Translations under genes and position numbers: made by a program | In this document: positions 45,901-54,693 of the stretch, one piece after another | Numbering within the stretch: position 1 is the stretch's first letter | How the letters are laid out: every line of letters starts with the position of its first letter | The notes under the pieces: model-generated | The model's input: the letters and a program-made list of their open reading frames with translations, nothing else | What the model was told of the DNA's origin: nothing | The model's database searches: none | Origin: Microbacterium paraoxydans | GTDB lineage: Bacteria > Actinomycetota > Actinomycetes > Actinomycetales > Microbacteriaceae | Length of the DNA stretch: 64,000 bases | NCBI RefSeq assembly: GCF_020524545.1 | Contig: NZ_JAIVLG010000005.1 | Location: 1 to 64,000 of the forward strand | Direction: 5' to 3'

Positions 45901-46348
45901 CCGGGATGTACCACGCACGCACCGCGGTGAACCGGGACCCGTCGTGATCGAGCCACGTCGTCGCGATCGCACTCCACGTGTCCTCCCCGTCACCACGCAG
46001 CACGCGCAGTCTGGTGCCGTCCTCGGTTCTGGACTCGTCGATCTTCCCCCGCCCGTAGGAGAGGATGTTCCGCTGCTCCTCCCCGCGGGGGCGTCCGGTC
46101 ACGCCGCCGTTCGATGCACCGTTGAACGGCGTCGTGTGCGGCATCATCAGCGCGATGTACGCGTCCATCAGGGTGGATTTCCCCGAGCCCGATCCACCGC
46201 AGAGCAGCGTCGCATCCGGGGAGAACCGAACTCGGTGCGGGCCTCCGTCGTAGCCGCCCCAGTTGATCAGCTGCAGCTCCTCCGCAACCCACTGCTGCCC
46301 ACGAGAGCCCGAGGGGATGAGCCCGAACAGTGTGTCGACCATCGTCAT
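42977..46348 (-). CDS. jetC: JetC/MksB-like SMC ATPase of a Wadjet-type complex
   Basis: The 1123-residue SMC-like ATPase has Walker [10 protein letters not shown] near 51-59 and long coiled coils around a central hinge-like region (about 500-650, [21 protein letters not shown] onward). A C-terminal head follows with [14 protein letters not shown] and Walker [19 protein letters not shown]. The pattern matches JetC (SbcC/MukB-like) of Wadjet, which extrudes circular DNA. ATG at 46348 overlaps the jetB stop as ATGA and is preferred over a start 30 bases earlier. It is the third gene of jetA-jetB-jetC. No JetD follows. Confidence 0.93.
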   Translation of the reverse strand: MTMVDTLFGLIPSGSRGQQWVAEELQLINWGGYDGGPHRVRFSPDATLLCGGSGSGKSTLMDAYIALMMPHTTPFNGASNGGVTGRPRGEEQRNILSYGRGKIDESRTEDGTRLRVLRGDGEDTWSAIATTWLDHDGSRFTAVRAWYIPADARTLEDTTRVRATVGGAFDLALLEQAAAQRLSDAAVRGTGLETLATDREFSARLQAVLGIGAAGSGAKAISLLARIQAGQQITTVDDLYKKLVLEEPETMATADAVVAHFDELESTRTRMLTAKQQVTALEPIRAIKDRIAAAAERVRVIDEVGVFTDPSSLAALWNAQRRLDLLRDVEAELGDRTRALSLAVREKRALIDAADVEREGLLDVLRQSGGDRLETAQRELRVAERRLEDVRRERAKFDAIVREIGGEVENVAQFDAFVAHARGASAKSDIRGARAAFADAETGRRAVETEMRGVREERERTSRVRGSIPARLDESRALLADAVGLSPSELPFVGELIELRTEFEPWRDAFNLALGGFARTLLIDAEQLAIFRAAINAVRTPDRLNYEGVPVGLPEMRHADPKTLPGRLDYLPSPFTGWLQQRLQERYGYVCVDSASQLGEHQKALTISGQVSQGSRGGHGGQGRANVLGFTNDRRLRELDDRLRHLAGRYEDAASAAREAEAALDRIETTSTALAKIEDLTWEQIDVEAVEAEKERWLAVEAEVTTASPEIAELKGRAEALRTRAGRLRDEEARLGNELSQTQERWGHVSDDVDTCQSVIDAAASTGTVVADGHAAFLDGRFLHADDGDTPTADERLSHLDTALRTAAQRLLEERREAADAHEQQRESMRRLMTGFLERWDSLTILPDPDTSVGEFESILEALQTNGLHELEAEWRDSLLKLSGNDLTSLDSTLSRSLREIKDRIDPINRIMEELPFYDDEHRLQITPRENQTEARKRFRRELREVRGLIDAASTDAERETVYRKMSRLIARMRRTAPDFAELIDVRNHVRVSAERVDAATRSHVALYDHIGEKSGGESQELVAFIVGAALRYQLGDAGAARPRYAPVFMDEALIKADAHFTKRAIGAWRGLGFQLVIGAPNDKYSAIEPHVDVEYDILKDTQGRSWAKAKVGLPDDTAYQNA

Positions 46349-47007
46349 CGTTGCACCACTTCCTGCGACCGCAGCCAATCCCGGAGTTCCTTGAGGGTCT
46401 CCGCACTCAGAACGACCTCGACGAGCGCGGTGATCCGATAGCGACCACTCGTCTCCTCCCGGATGATCCCTTCACGATCGAGACGGTCCATCGCGTTGCG
46501 AATCGCCTTCTGCTGCCGAGCGGTCCCGCCGTCGACATCCGTGAAGTAGCTCAGCACCGTCTGCTCGAGATCCTCGATGTCGATACGCACGGAGGCTTCA
46601 CCGGCAGCGGACTCGCGCTGGTAGACCGTGCGCAAGTGCACGAGGACCAGGGTCTCGGCACGCGTGTACGGCGCGTCCTTGAGAAGAACGGGCATGTCGA
46701 TCTCGTCGGAGCGGAGTTGCTGCTTGTACGCGAATCCCCGACCGTGGTCGACGACCAGCCGGAGATAGAGGTCGTTCAGGCGCGACTCGATCACCTGCTG
46801 ATGGTCCAGCAACAGGGTCCACTCCCGACGGTTGCGCTCCGCAGCGATGAATCGGCGCTGAAGGATGTGCACGAGCACGCGTCGGATCTCCGGATCGAGG
46901 GTTCCCCGGTCGCCCGCGAAGTGCTCCTCGACATCGTCTTCCATGGGCACCGGCGCGATGAACGGGTCATCGAGGGGCGCCTCGGTCGCGAGGGGATGTT
47001 CAGGCAT
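46345..47007 (-). CDS. jetB: DUF4194 protein JetB (MksE-like)
   Basis: JetB is the small kite-type subunit that links JetA to the JetC dimer. The product has about 220 residues with the DUF4194 pattern. Stretches include [44 protein letters not shown] near 80-103, and winged-helix features near RDWLRSQE at the end. The ATG at 47007 is preferred because GGAA lies 8 bases before it; an ATG at 47013 is also in frame. Both overlap the end of jetA, and the stop overlaps jetC, so all three are coupled. Confidence 0.9.
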   Translation of the reverse strand: MPEHPLATEAPLDDPFIAPVPMEDDVEEHFAGDRGTLDPEIRRVLVHILQRRFIAAERNRREWTLLLDHQQVIESRLNDLYLRLVVDHGRGFAYKQQLRSDEIDMPVLLKDAPYTRAETLVLVHLRTVYQRESAAGEASVRIDIEDLEQTVLSYFTDVDGGTARQQKAIRNAMDRLDREGIIREETSGRYRITALVEVVLSAETLKELRDWLRSQEVVQR

Positions 47008-48463
47008 GTGCATCTTCCTTCGGGTTGCGCGCCGTGATGGCGCCGAACGCGAACCGTCGTGTCGAGCCGTCCGGACGCAGGGCCTCGACCACCGACACCT
47101 CCTCGCTCTCGGTCATCCCGTTGCGGTGTGCGATCTCGAGCAGACCGAGGAGGTCCACGGGGCGGCGGGTGTCATCCGCGGCCGCCGTGAACGCCGTGGC
47201 GAGGTCGAACTCGTCGCCGAGGCCCGCGAGGTGTTCTTCGAGTTCGGTGTACCTCGGCCCTCCCCAGGCACGACTGTCCACGTCGAGGAACTCGACGTCG
47301 TCGGCCTCGGTGAGCGGAGCGGGGGCGGCCGGAGGGCGGATGCTGCTCACCGCTTGCCTGAGATGGCCGAGGTCGACGAGCGGGAGGCTTCTCACCGGCG
47401 CTGCGCTCGCCGCGGTGCCGTCCCAGACATGGAGAGCCGCGATCACATCGCGAAGCAGATCGTCGATCTGACGGTCCCGCAGCGGATCGTGCGTCTTCAC
47501 CTGGCCCGTGATGACGTGCGAAGCGCGGCGCTGCGCAGCCAGGACCTCCTCCACGCCGAGTTCCACCCGGCGTCCGATGGCATCGAGTTCGGCACGCTGA
47601 TTGCCGTCGAGCTTGCGCGCGAACGGCTGCCGGAGCAGTCCGTGAAGCCGTTCGGACAGTGCGTCTATGCGCTCCGGGTCACCGATCAGACGCAACGCGC
47701 CGGCGAACGCACGCCCTTCGGGGGTGGCGTTCATGACGTCCTGCGCGCGCTGCAGATACTCACGCAGGACCTCGCCGGTCGGTCGCTCGTCGCGACGCAG
47801 ATGGGCGACGACGTCGCGCTGCATGACCTTCAGGGACTCCGCGACGCGGGTGAAGTCCGCCGGGAGCTCGCGAGCGAGATGCAGGACGTTCTCCGCCTCT
47901 TCGTAGAGCTCCTCGTCATCGAGCGGGTCCGCTCTGCCGGAGTCCTCGATCCGGGCGATCTCCGCGTCGAGGGCCGCCCTCTCTTCGTGAAGGCGAGCGA
48001 GTCGGCGCACGGGATCAGCCTCGGCGCTGTCCGCCAGGTGCTCCACGGCGTCGAGCAGCGTGCGGACGCGGGAGTTCGACACCCGCGTGCGCCCGCCACC
48101 CGTTCGGCCCGCGATCTCCAGTGCCTCCACCGCATGCGCGGAGAGACGATAGACCTCGACGTCGTCATCGATCTGCTGGACCAGCCACCCCAGGCGAACC
48201 CAGTTCCGCGACACATCACGCCCGGTTCCCGCGGGCGTCCGCCGATCATCGTCGTCGTCATCCGCGCCGCGCAGCTCCTCGAGGATCTCCGAGAGCTCCG
48301 CATGGGCATCCGCGATCGGGATCGAGGGCCGGTCCGCGGTGAACAGGAGCGAGAGCGCCGCGACAACGAAGGGAGCGAACCGACCGTGGAGCAGATCGAG
48401 AGTCGGGGTGCGGAAAGCGGTGACAGCGCGGGAGTATGCCGATTCCGCTCGTGTTCCTGTCAC
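47000..48463 (-). CDS. jetA: DUF3375 protein JetA (MksF-like kleisin)
   Basis: JetA is the kleisin-type subunit of the Wadjet/MksBEF SMC complex. The 487-residue protein matches DUF3375, with [25 protein letters not shown] near 16-40, [21 protein letters not shown] near 88-108, and [21 protein letters not shown] near 122-142. A helical, acidic remainder follows. The GTG at 48463 is used: a TAATGT -10 lies 6 bases before it, so the operon message may be leaderless. It is the first gene of the minus-strand jetABC unit. Confidence 0.92.
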   Translation of the reverse strand: MTGTRAESAYSRAVTAFRTPTLDLLHGRFAPFVVAALSLLFTADRPSIPIADAHAELSEILEELRGADDDDDDRRTPAGTGRDVSRNWVRLGWLVQQIDDDVEVYRLSAHAVEALEIAGRTGGGRTRVSNSRVRTLLDAVEHLADSAEADPVRRLARLHEERAALDAEIARIEDSGRADPLDDEELYEEAENVLHLARELPADFTRVAESLKVMQRDVVAHLRRDERPTGEVLREYLQRAQDVMNATPEGRAFAGALRLIGDPERIDALSERLHGLLRQPFARKLDGNQRAELDAIGRRVELGVEEVLAAQRRASHVITGQVKTHDPLRDRQIDDLLRDVIAALHVWDGTAASAAPVRSLPLVDLGHLRQAVSSIRPPAAPAPLTEADDVEFLDVDSRAWGGPRYTELEEHLAGLGDEFDLATAFTAAADDTRRPVDLLGLLEIAHRNGMTESEEVSVVEALRPDGSTRRFAFGAITARNPKEDAHA

Positions 48464-48469
48464 ACATTC

Positions 48470-48498
48470 ACATTAGTCGCGACGCCGGAGTGCCCCAA
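48470..48498 (-). promoter_or_regulatory. Candidate promoter of jetABC, giving a leaderless mRNA
   Basis: On the minus strand TTGGGG (48498-48493) and TAATGT (48475-48470) are 17 bases apart. The jetA GTG starts 6 bases after the -10 element, so transcription would begin at or next to the start codon. There is no clear ribosome site before the GTG, consistent with leaderless translation. Confidence 0.5.
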
Positions 48499-48506
48499 AC
48501 ACGAGG

Positions 48507-48530
48507 AAACCCCCGTCTGAGCGGGGGTTT
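48507..48530. terminator. Terminator downstream of tRNA-Gln
   Basis: AAACCCCCG and CGGGGGTTT form a perfect 9-bp stem with loop TCTGAG. It lies 8 bases past the tRNA-Gln 3' end and ends just before the jetA promoter. On the minus strand the tail is TTTCCTCG. Confidence 0.75.
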
Positions 48531-48538
48531 TCGTCGAG

Positions 48539-48610
48539 CTGGGGTACCTGGACTCGAACCAAGAATAACGGAACCAGAAACCGTCGTGTTGCCAATTACA
48601 CCATACCCCA
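48539..48610 (-). tRNA. tRNA-Gln (CTG)
   Basis: This is a 72-base cloverleaf on the minus strand. The acceptor stem is TGGGGTA/TACCCCA with discriminator G, the D-arm is GTGTAATTGGCAACAC, and the anticodon loop TTCTGGT gives CTG. The T-arm is CTTGGTTCGAGTCCAGG. The anticodon stem has a T-T mismatch at its top pair. It lies 99 bases downstream of gltX in the same direction. In actinobacteria Gln-tRNA is normally made by GluRS mischarging plus GatCAB, so the pairing is functionally sensible. Confidence 0.95.
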
Positions 48611-48709
48611 AGGGCGAAACCAGGGCCTCGCACCGAGAATCAAGCCTACCCGAGCGGCGACGGAACACCAAAATCGTCGCCCTGCGCCGCCGCCCGGGCG
48701 CGTCGCGGT

Positions 48710-50215
48710 TCAGCCCGCGAGGAACGCGGAGAGCGACCGCAGGCGACGCAGCGACTCGTCCTTGCCCAGCAGCTCCATCGACTCGAACAGCGGAGGCGAG
48801 ACCCGGCGACCCGTGATGGCCACGCGCGGCGGGCCGTAGGCGATACGCGGCTTGAGCTCGAGCTTCTCGACGAGCTCGGCGGCGAGAGCCTCCTGGATCT
48901 TCTCCGGCGTGAAGTCCGTCACCGGCTCGAGAGCGGTGACACAGGCGTCGAGCACCTCGGCCGCATTCGCCGGAAGGCCCTTGAGCGCATCCTCGGCGTA
49001 CGAGACCTCGTCGGTGAAGAGGAAGCCGACCATGCCCGGAACTTCACCGAGCAGCTGCACGCGCTCCTGCACGAGGGGTGCGACGCGGAATGCCATCACC
49101 AGCTGCTCGTGCGTGGGCTCATCGAAGAGCCCCGCGGCGGCGAGGTACGGAACCGTCCGCTCGGCGAAGTCCTTCTCCCCCAGCATCCGGATGTGGTCGC
49201 CGTTGATCGACTCGGCCTTCTTCTGGTCGAAGCGCGCCGGGTTCGGGTTCACGTCCACGATGTCGAACGCGGCGGTGAACTCATCGAGCGAGAAGACGTC
49301 GCGGTCAGGACCGATCGACCAGCCGAGCAGCGCCAGATAGTTGAGCAGACCTTCGGGGATGAACCCGCGCTCCCGGTGCAGGAACAGGTCCGCCTGCGGG
49401 TCGCGCTTGGAGAGCTTCTTGTTGCCGGTCTCCCCCAGCACCAGCGGCATGTGGGCGAAGCGCGGCACGAACGTCGTCACCCCCGCGTCGATGAGCGCTG
49501 CGTACAGCGACAGCTGGCGTGCGGTCGAAGGCATGAGATCTTCGCCACGCAGCACGTGGGTGATGCCCATCAGCGCGTCGTCGACCGGGTTCACGAACGT
49601 GTAGAGGGGCACGCCGTTCGGGCGCACGACCACGAAGTCGGGGAACGAACCGGCGGGGAAGGTGACCTCGCCGCGGATCAGGTCGACGTACGTGAGGTCC
49701 TCGTCCGGCACACGCAGGCGCAGAGCGGGCTGGCGCCCCTCGGCGCGGAACGCCGCCTTCTGCTCGTCGGTGAGGTCGCGGTCGAAGTTGTCGTAGCCGA
49801 GCTGCTTGGCGCGGCCCGCGGCTTCGTTGCGCGCGTCGATCTCCTCCGCCGTGGAGTAGCTCTCGTAGAGGGCGCCCGTGGCGATCAGCTTGTCGATCAC
49901 CTCGCGGTAGATGTCGTGACGCTCCGACTGCCGGTAGGGTGCATGCGGCCCGCCGACCTCGACGCCCTCGTCCCAGTCGATCTTGAGCCAGGTCAGCGCG
50001 TCGACCAGCTGGCGGAAGCTCTCCTCGCTGTCACGGGCGGCATCGGTGTCCTCGATGCGGAACACCATCTTCCCGCCGTTGTGCCGGGCGTAGGCCCAGT
50101 TGTAGAGAGCCGTGCGGACCATGCCGACATGCGGCAGACCGGTCGGCGAGGGGCAGAAGCGGACGCGGACGTCGGCACCACTGACAGTCGTGGTGAGGGG
50201 GTGAGGGGTAGCCAT
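48710..50215 (-). CDS. gltX: Glutamate--tRNA ligase
   Basis: GltX charges tRNA-Glu and, in bacteria without GlnRS, also tRNA-Gln for later amidation. The 501-residue class I synthetase has [20 protein letters not shown] near 21-40 (the HIGH region, here PHVG) and [11 protein letters not shown] (the KMSKS equivalent) near 265. A C-terminal helical anticodon-binding domain follows. It lies upstream of tRNA-Gln and downstream of the MFS/FAH/ilvE genes on the same strand. Confidence 0.97.
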   Translation of the reverse strand: MATPHPLTTTVSGADVRVRFCPSPTGLPHVGMVRTALYNWAYARHNGGKMVFRIEDTDAARDSEESFRQLVDALTWLKIDWDEGVEVGGPHAPYRQSERHDIYREVIDKLIATGALYESYSTAEEIDARNEAAGRAKQLGYDNFDRDLTDEQKAAFRAEGRQPALRLRVPDEDLTYVDLIRGEVTFPAGSFPDFVVVRPNGVPLYTFVNPVDDALMGITHVLRGEDLMPSTARQLSLYAALIDAGVTTFVPRFAHMPLVLGETGNKKLSKRDPQADLFLHRERGFIPEGLLNYLALLGWSIGPDRDVFSLDEFTAAFDIVDVNPNPARFDQKKAESINGDHIRMLGEKDFAERTVPYLAAAGLFDEPTHEQLVMAFRVAPLVQERVQLLGEVPGMVGFLFTDEVSYAEDALKGLPANAAEVLDACVTALEPVTDFTPEKIQEALAAELVEKLELKPRIAYGPPRVAITGRRVSPPLFESMELLGKDESLRRLRSLSAFLAG

Positions 50216-50248
50216 AGCCCTTCGATTCTACGGGGACGGTCCAGCCCG

Positions 50249-51508
50249 TCACCGCGCGGCGGACCGCGCCAACGGAGCCAGCGCCACGATCGCGATGACC
50301 AGGACGAAGGCCGCGACACCGAGCCCCGAGTACTGGAAGTTCGCCAGCACCACGCCCGCGAGCACCGAACCCGCCGCAGCGGAGAGGCTCATCAACGAGT
50401 CACTGCGCCCCTGTCTGCGCGTGCGGACCTCGGGTGCGGACGCCTCGGTGAGGAGCGCAGCACCGGCCACCGTCGCGGCACTCCAGCCCAGGCCGAGCAG
50501 GATGAGTGCGACCATCACGCCCCAGGCCTCGGTGCCCGTGAAGACGGCGAACGCCAGCGCCCCGGCGAGCAGGACCTGACCGAGCAGCACGACCTGGAGT
50601 CGGCCCCACCTGTCGGCGAGCACACCGAAGACGGGCGACAGCGCATACATGCCGCCGACGTGGAGCGCGATCGTGATGCCGACCAGCGCCGAGACGTCCG
50701 CCGGACTCGGCGCCATCCCGCCCGCGCCGTGCGCCATATGGGACAGGTGAACGGGAGTCATCGCCATGACCGAGGCCATCACCACGTGGGATCCCGCGAT
50801 CGCGAAGATCGCATAGCGCGCGACCCGAGGCCGGTCCTCGACCACTGCTCCGGCCACGGCTGCGGACGCCTTCGCGAGACGCTGGGCCGCCAACAGAGGA
50901 TCGGGACGCAGCGCGACGATGTAGAGAACGAGGGCCGCGCACTGCGCGACGAACGAGAACAGGTAGGAGCCCGTCTGCGGCGGCATTCCGACCGCCTGCC
51001 CGACGATCTCCCCCGGACCGAGCAGGAGCGGACCGGCGACACCGCCGATGGTCGTCGACCACACGACGATCGACAGGTCGCGACCACGATGCTGCGGCGC
51101 GGCGAGGTCGGTGGCGGCGAACCGCGACTGCAGGTTCCCCGCATTACCCGCCCCGATCAGCAGGATGCCGACGAGGAGCAGGGGGAAGACGCGCAGAGAG
51201 GCGGCGATGATGACGACCGCGATGCCGACGAGCGCGAACAGGTTCCCGAGTGTGAGCGCCCGACGCCGCCCCACGCGCGCGGCGAGGCGGGCGAGGGGGA
51301 TGGCGCACGCGGCCGCCCCCAGCGTCACAGATGCCGTTGCCAGCCCCGAGAGGGCGTCGTTGCCGGAGATGTCGGCCGCAAGGAGTGCGCCGAGCGAGAC
51401 GGTGGCACCGAAGGCGATACCGCCGAGCACCTGGCCGAGGGACAGCACCAGAACGGTGCGCCGCTGGACGGCTGTCTGCTGCGCCGCCGTCAGGGCGACG
51501 ACCGTCAT
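50249..51508 (-). CDS. MFS transporter
   Basis: The 419-residue protein has about 12 membrane spans. GRRRALTLGNLFALVGIAVV in the loop 2-3 region and GVLADRWGRLQVVLLGQVLLAG in the second half are the two MFS signature loops. No closer subfamily can be assigned, and the substrate is unknown. Its start overlaps the FAH-family gene stop (ATGA), so the two are coupled, and it ends 33 bases before the gltX start on the same strand. Confidence 0.88.
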   Translation of the reverse strand: MTVVALTAAQQTAVQRRTVLVLSLGQVLGGIAFGATVSLGALLAADISGNDALSGLATASVTLGAAACAIPLARLAARVGRRRALTLGNLFALVGIAVVIIAASLRVFPLLLVGILLIGAGNAGNLQSRFAATDLAAPQHRGRDLSIVVWSTTIGGVAGPLLLGPGEIVGQAVGMPPQTGSYLFSFVAQCAALVLYIVALRPDPLLAAQRLAKASAAVAGAVVEDRPRVARYAIFAIAGSHVVMASVMAMTPVHLSHMAHGAGGMAPSPADVSALVGITIALHVGGMYALSPVFGVLADRWGRLQVVLLGQVLLAGALAFAVFTGTEAWGVMVALILLGLGWSAATVAGAALLTEASAPEVRTRRQGRSDSLMSLSAAAGSVLAGVVLANFQYSGLGVAAFVLVIAIVALAPLARSAAR

Positions 51509-52281
51509 GGCGCGGGAACGGCGTCGCGTGCGGTGTTGCGAAGGATCCCGAGGCCGGAGATCTCGACCTCCACGACGTCACCCGCTTCGAACGTGCCGAC
51601 CCCGGCCGGGGTGCCCGTCATGATCACGTCGCCCGGCAGCAGGGTGAACACGGCAGAGGCGTACTCGATGATCGCCGGCACCGAGTGGATCATGTCGGTG
51701 AGCGGGGCGTGCTGGCGCACCTCGCCGTTCACGCGCGTCTCGATGGTTGCGACCGCCGGGTCGAAGTCCGTGTCGATCACGGGCCCCAGCGGGCAGAAGG
51801 TGTCGAATCCCTTCGCCCGCGACCACTGGCCGTCTTTGCGCTGCAGATCCCGAGCCGTCACGTCGTTGCCGATCGTGTAGCCGAGCACGTAGTCGAGCGC
51901 ATTCTCGGCCTTCACGTTCTTCGCGATCTTCCCGATCACCACGACGAGCTCACCCTCGTACTCGGTGCGCTCCGAGAGCGAAGGCCGCACGATCGCATCG
52001 CCCGGCCCGATCACGGACGTGTTCGGCTTCAGGAACAGCAGCGGCTCCTCCGGGGCCACTCCCCCCATCTCGGCCGCGTGATCGTGGTAGTTCTTCCCGA
52101 CGCAGACGACCTTCGACCGCGGGATCACCGGAGCGAGCAGCGCCGCATCCGCGAGGGGCACGCGAGCACCGGTCGTCTCATACCCCGCGAACATCGGATC
52201 CCCCGCGAGGACGACCAGCTCACGCTCGTCGATGATTCCGTACATGATGGCTTCGTCGTGGCTGAACCGGGCGATCTTCAT
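51505..52281 (-). CDS. Fumarylacetoacetate hydrolase (FAH) family protein
   Basis: The 258-residue protein has the FAH fold, with VCVGKNYHDHAAEMG near 58-72, EPLLFLKPNTSVIGPGDAI, EYEGELVVVIGK (metal-binding glutamates) and GTPAGVGTF near the end. Family members hydrolyse or decarboxylate 2-oxo acids such as acylpyruvates, fumarylpyruvate or oxaloacetate. Acylpyruvase or oxaloacetate decarboxylase activity is plausible. The ATG at 52281 (MKIARFSHDEAIMYG) fits the family; the frame upstream runs into repeat DNA. It is coupled to the MFS gene. Confidence 0.9.
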   Translation of the reverse strand: MKIARFSHDEAIMYGIIDERELVVLAGDPMFAGYETTGARVPLADAALLAPVIPRSKVVCVGKNYHDHAAEMGGVAPEEPLLFLKPNTSVIGPGDAIVRPSLSERTEYEGELVVVIGKIAKNVKAENALDYVLGYTIGNDVTARDLQRKDGQWSRAKGFDTFCPLGPVIDTDFDPAVATIETRVNGEVRQHAPLTDMIHSVPAIIEYASAVFTLLPGDVIMTGTPAGVGTFEAGDVVEVEISGLGILRNTARDAVPAP

Positions 52282-52331
52282 GGTGTCCAGCCTAGCGAGC
52301 GCGGCACCCTGCACCGAGACCCCCCAACGCC

Positions 52332-52394
52332 GCCGAGACCCCGTCCTGCGCGCGCCGAGACGACGGGGTCTCGGCGAGACGACGGGGTCTCGGC
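52332..52394. repeat. Palindromic repeat cluster between ilvE and the FAH gene
   Basis: Two direct 19-base copies of GAGACGACGGGGTCTCGGC lie at 52357-52375 and 52376-52394. Upstream, GCCGAGACCCCGTC (52332-52345) is the exact reverse complement of the last 14 bases of each copy, so either copy can form a 14-bp hairpin with it. Likely a REP-like intergenic repeat that also acts as the ilvE terminator. Confidence 0.75.
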
Positions 52395-52408
52395 GTCGGG
52401 TGGAAAGC

Positions 52409-53509
52409 TCAGGCGTCCAGGCGCAGGAGCCAGCCGTGCTTGTCCTCACGGCGGCCGTACTGGATGTCGGTCAGCTCCTCACGCAACGACAGCGCGAGGT
52501 CGCCCAGCGGCTGCGGCTCGTCGAAGCCGTCGCCGACGAGTGCGCCGATCGGAGTGACGACCGCAGCCGTGCCGCATGCGAACACCTCGACGATGTCCCC
52601 CGATGCCACCCCCTCACGCCACTCGTCGATCGAGATCGGACGCTTCTCGACGGTGTAGCCCCGGTCCGCAGCCAGCTGAAGCAGAGAGTCGCGGGTGATG
52701 CCCTCGAGGATGCTGTCGGACTCGGGGGTGACGACGCGCCCGTCCTTGAAGACGAAGACGACGTTCATCCCGCCGAGCTCCTCGACGTCGCGCTTCTCGT
52801 TGAGGAACACGACCTGGTCGCAGCCCTGGGCGCTCGCCTCGCTCTGTGCGAGCAGGCTCGAGGCGTAGTTGCCGCCGGTCTTCGCCTTGCCGGTGCCTCC
52901 CTTGCCCGCGCGGGCGTACTCCTCGGAGAGCCAGATGCGCACCGGCTTCACCCCGCCGGAGAAGTAGGCGCCGGCGGGGCTGGCGATCACGTAGTAGGCG
53001 ACCTTCTGCGCGGCGCGTACTCCGAGGAAGGCCTCCTTCGCGAACATGAACGGACGCAGGTAGAGGCTCTGGTCGGCACCGCTGGGCACCCAGCGTCCGT
53101 CGACCGCGATGAGCTCGCGCAGCGACTGGATGAAGTACTCGGTCGGCAGCTCGGGCAGCGCGAGGCGACGGGCACTGGCCTGCAGGCGAGCGGCGTTGCG
53201 GTCGGGGCGGAACGTGTGGATCGAGCCGTCGGCGTGACGGTAGGCCTTGATACCCTCGAAGATCTCCTGCGCGTAGTGCAGCACGGACGCCGCGGGGTCG
53301 AGCGGAATCGGTCCGTACGGCTGCACGCGCGGCCGGTGCCAGCCGCCCTTGACCGACCAGCAGATGTCGACCATGTGGTCGGTGAAGACCACGCCGAAGC
53401 CCGGATTCTCCAGCACCTCGGCCAGCCGTGCGGGCGACGCGGCGGTCAGGTTCTTCGTGACGGCGAACTCCAGGGGAGCCACGGTCGCCTCGGCATCGAT
53501 GGTCGTCAT
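52409..53509 (-). CDS. ilvE: Branched-chain-amino-acid aminotransferase
   Basis: IlvE performs the last step of leucine, isoleucine and valine synthesis with PLP. The 366-residue fold-type IV enzyme has EIFEGIKAYRHADGSIHTFRPDRNAARL split across about 85-112, the lysine-containing KAKTGGNYASSLLAQ region and EELGGMNVVFVFKDG. GITRDSLLQLAADRGY and FACGTAAVVTPIG come later. ATG at 53509 is favoured: the in-frame ATG at 53521 touches the GAGGA ribosome site with no spacing. It follows leuB by 60 bases; a small GGGCGC/GCGCCC hairpin lies in that gap. Confidence 0.95.
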   Translation of the reverse strand: MTTIDAEATVAPLEFAVTKNLTAASPARLAEVLENPGFGVVFTDHMVDICWSVKGGWHRPRVQPYGPIPLDPAASVLHYAQEIFEGIKAYRHADGSIHTFRPDRNAARLQASARRLALPELPTEYFIQSLRELIAVDGRWVPSGADQSLYLRPFMFAKEAFLGVRAAQKVAYYVIASPAGAYFSGGVKPVRIWLSEEYARAGKGGTGKAKTGGNYASSLLAQSEASAQGCDQVVFLNEKRDVEELGGMNVVFVFKDGRVVTPESDSILEGITRDSLLQLAADRGYTVEKRPISIDEWREGVASGDIVEVFACGTAAVVTPIGALVGDGFDEPQPLGDLALSLREELTDIQYGRREDKHGWLLRLDA

Positions 53510-53569
53510 CTCATCATCCATTCCTCGTGGGTGGGCGCATCCTCGCGCCCGTTCAGCCTACGCCTGCAG

Positions 53570-54613
53570 TCAGAGGCGTGCGGTGATCGCGGAACCGATC
53601 TCCGCGGTCGTGCGCGCCGCGCTGCGGGCGGCGATGTCGGCCTCGACCGCAGCGTTCACGCGCGCGGATTCGACGGAGAGACCGAGGTGGTCGAGCAGCA
53701 ACGCGATCGAGAGGATCGCTGCGGTCGGGTCGGCCTTCTGCTGCCCCGCGATATCGGGGGCAGAGCCGTGCACGGGCTCGAACATCGAGGGGAAAGCACC
53801 GTCGGGGTTGATGTTGCCCGAGGCTGCGAGACCGATGCCTCCCGTAACCGCTCCGGCGAGGTCGGTCAGGATGTCGCCGAACAGGTTGTCGGTGACGATC
53901 ACGTCGAAGCGCGAGGGGTCGGTCACCAGGAAGATCGTCGCCGCATCGACGTGCAGGTAGTCGACCGCGACATCGGGGTGCTCGGCGGCCACCTCGTTCA
54001 CGATGCGCTGCCAGATGGCTCCGGCGTGGACGAGCACGTTGGTCTTGTGGACGAGGGTGAGCTTCCTGCGGCGGCGCTCCGCGAGCTCGAAGGCGTAGCG
54101 CACGACCCGCTCGACACCGAACGCGGTGTTCACGGACGTCTCGTTGGCGACCTCCTGCGGGGTCCCCTTGCGGATCGCTCCGCCGTTGCCGACATACGGC
54201 CCCTCGGTCCCCTCACGGACCACGACGAAGTCGATCTCCCCCGGATCGGCCAGGGGTCCTGGCGCACCGACGAAGAGCTTGGAGGGACGCAGGTTCACGT
54301 AGTGGTCGAGGGAGAAGCGCAGCCGGAGCAGAAGTCCGCGCTCGATGTTCGCGTCTTTCAGGCGCGGATCTCCCGGCGTGCCGCCGACCGCTCCCAGCAG
54401 GATCGCGTCGTGGGCGGCGATGGCCGCGAGATCATCGTCCGTGAGTGTGTCACCGGTCTCCAGGAAACGGCCGGCACCCAGCGAGAAGCGGCTCTTCTCG
54501 AACCGGACGTCGCTCTCTGCGGTCACGGCGTCGAGTACCTTCTCCGCCTCCGCGATGACCTCCGGACCGATGCCGTCACCGGGGATGACGGCCAGCTTCA
54601 CGACACGCGACAT
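53570..54613 (-). CDS. leuB: 3-isopropylmalate dehydrogenase
   Basis: LeuB oxidises and decarboxylates 3-isopropylmalate to 2-oxoisocaproate. The 347-residue protein has the N-terminal [22 protein letters not shown] and [17 protein letters not shown]. The active-site signature [20 protein letters not shown] is near 217-236, and [13 protein letters not shown] follows. The ATG at 54613 follows AAGGAGTGTC. It heads a leuB-ilvE-FAH-MFS-gltX series. Unlike leuC, no leucine-rich leader peptide is seen in its upstream 80 bases. Confidence 0.97.
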   Translation of the reverse strand: MSRVVKLAVIPGDGIGPEVIAEAEKVLDAVTAESDVRFEKSRFSLGAGRFLETGDTLTDDDLAAIAAHDAILLGAVGGTPGDPRLKDANIERGLLLRLRFSLDHYVNLRPSKLFVGAPGPLADPGEIDFVVVREGTEGPYVGNGGAIRKGTPQEVANETSVNTAFGVERVVRYAFELAERRRRKLTLVHKTNVLVHAGAIWQRIVNEVAAEHPDVAVDYLHVDAATIFLVTDPSRFDVIVTDNLFGDILTDLAGAVTGGIGLAASGNINPDGAFPSMFEPVHGSAPDIAGQQKADPTAAILSIALLLDHLGLSVESARVNAAVEADIAARSAARTTAEIGSAITARL

Positions 54614-54693
54614 GACACTCCTTGCACACTGCACGGGGATGGACCGGCCCGGACCCGCTCAGGGCGAGTGGGCCGATCCTCCCAGCGTACTGG

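Noticed and set aside
43076..46441. Long open frame (1121 codons) antisense to jetC
   Set aside because: It lies opposite a well-supported SMC ATPase, lacks any motif and has no ribosome site. Shadow of jetC.
49109..51880. Open frame (923 codons) opposite gltX and the MFS gene
   Set aside because: It spans three genuine genes on the other strand and has no start signal or domain.
54614..54693. Leucine leader upstream of leuB
   Set aside because: No short ORF with clustered leucine codons and no alternative stems are visible, unlike the leuC leader.
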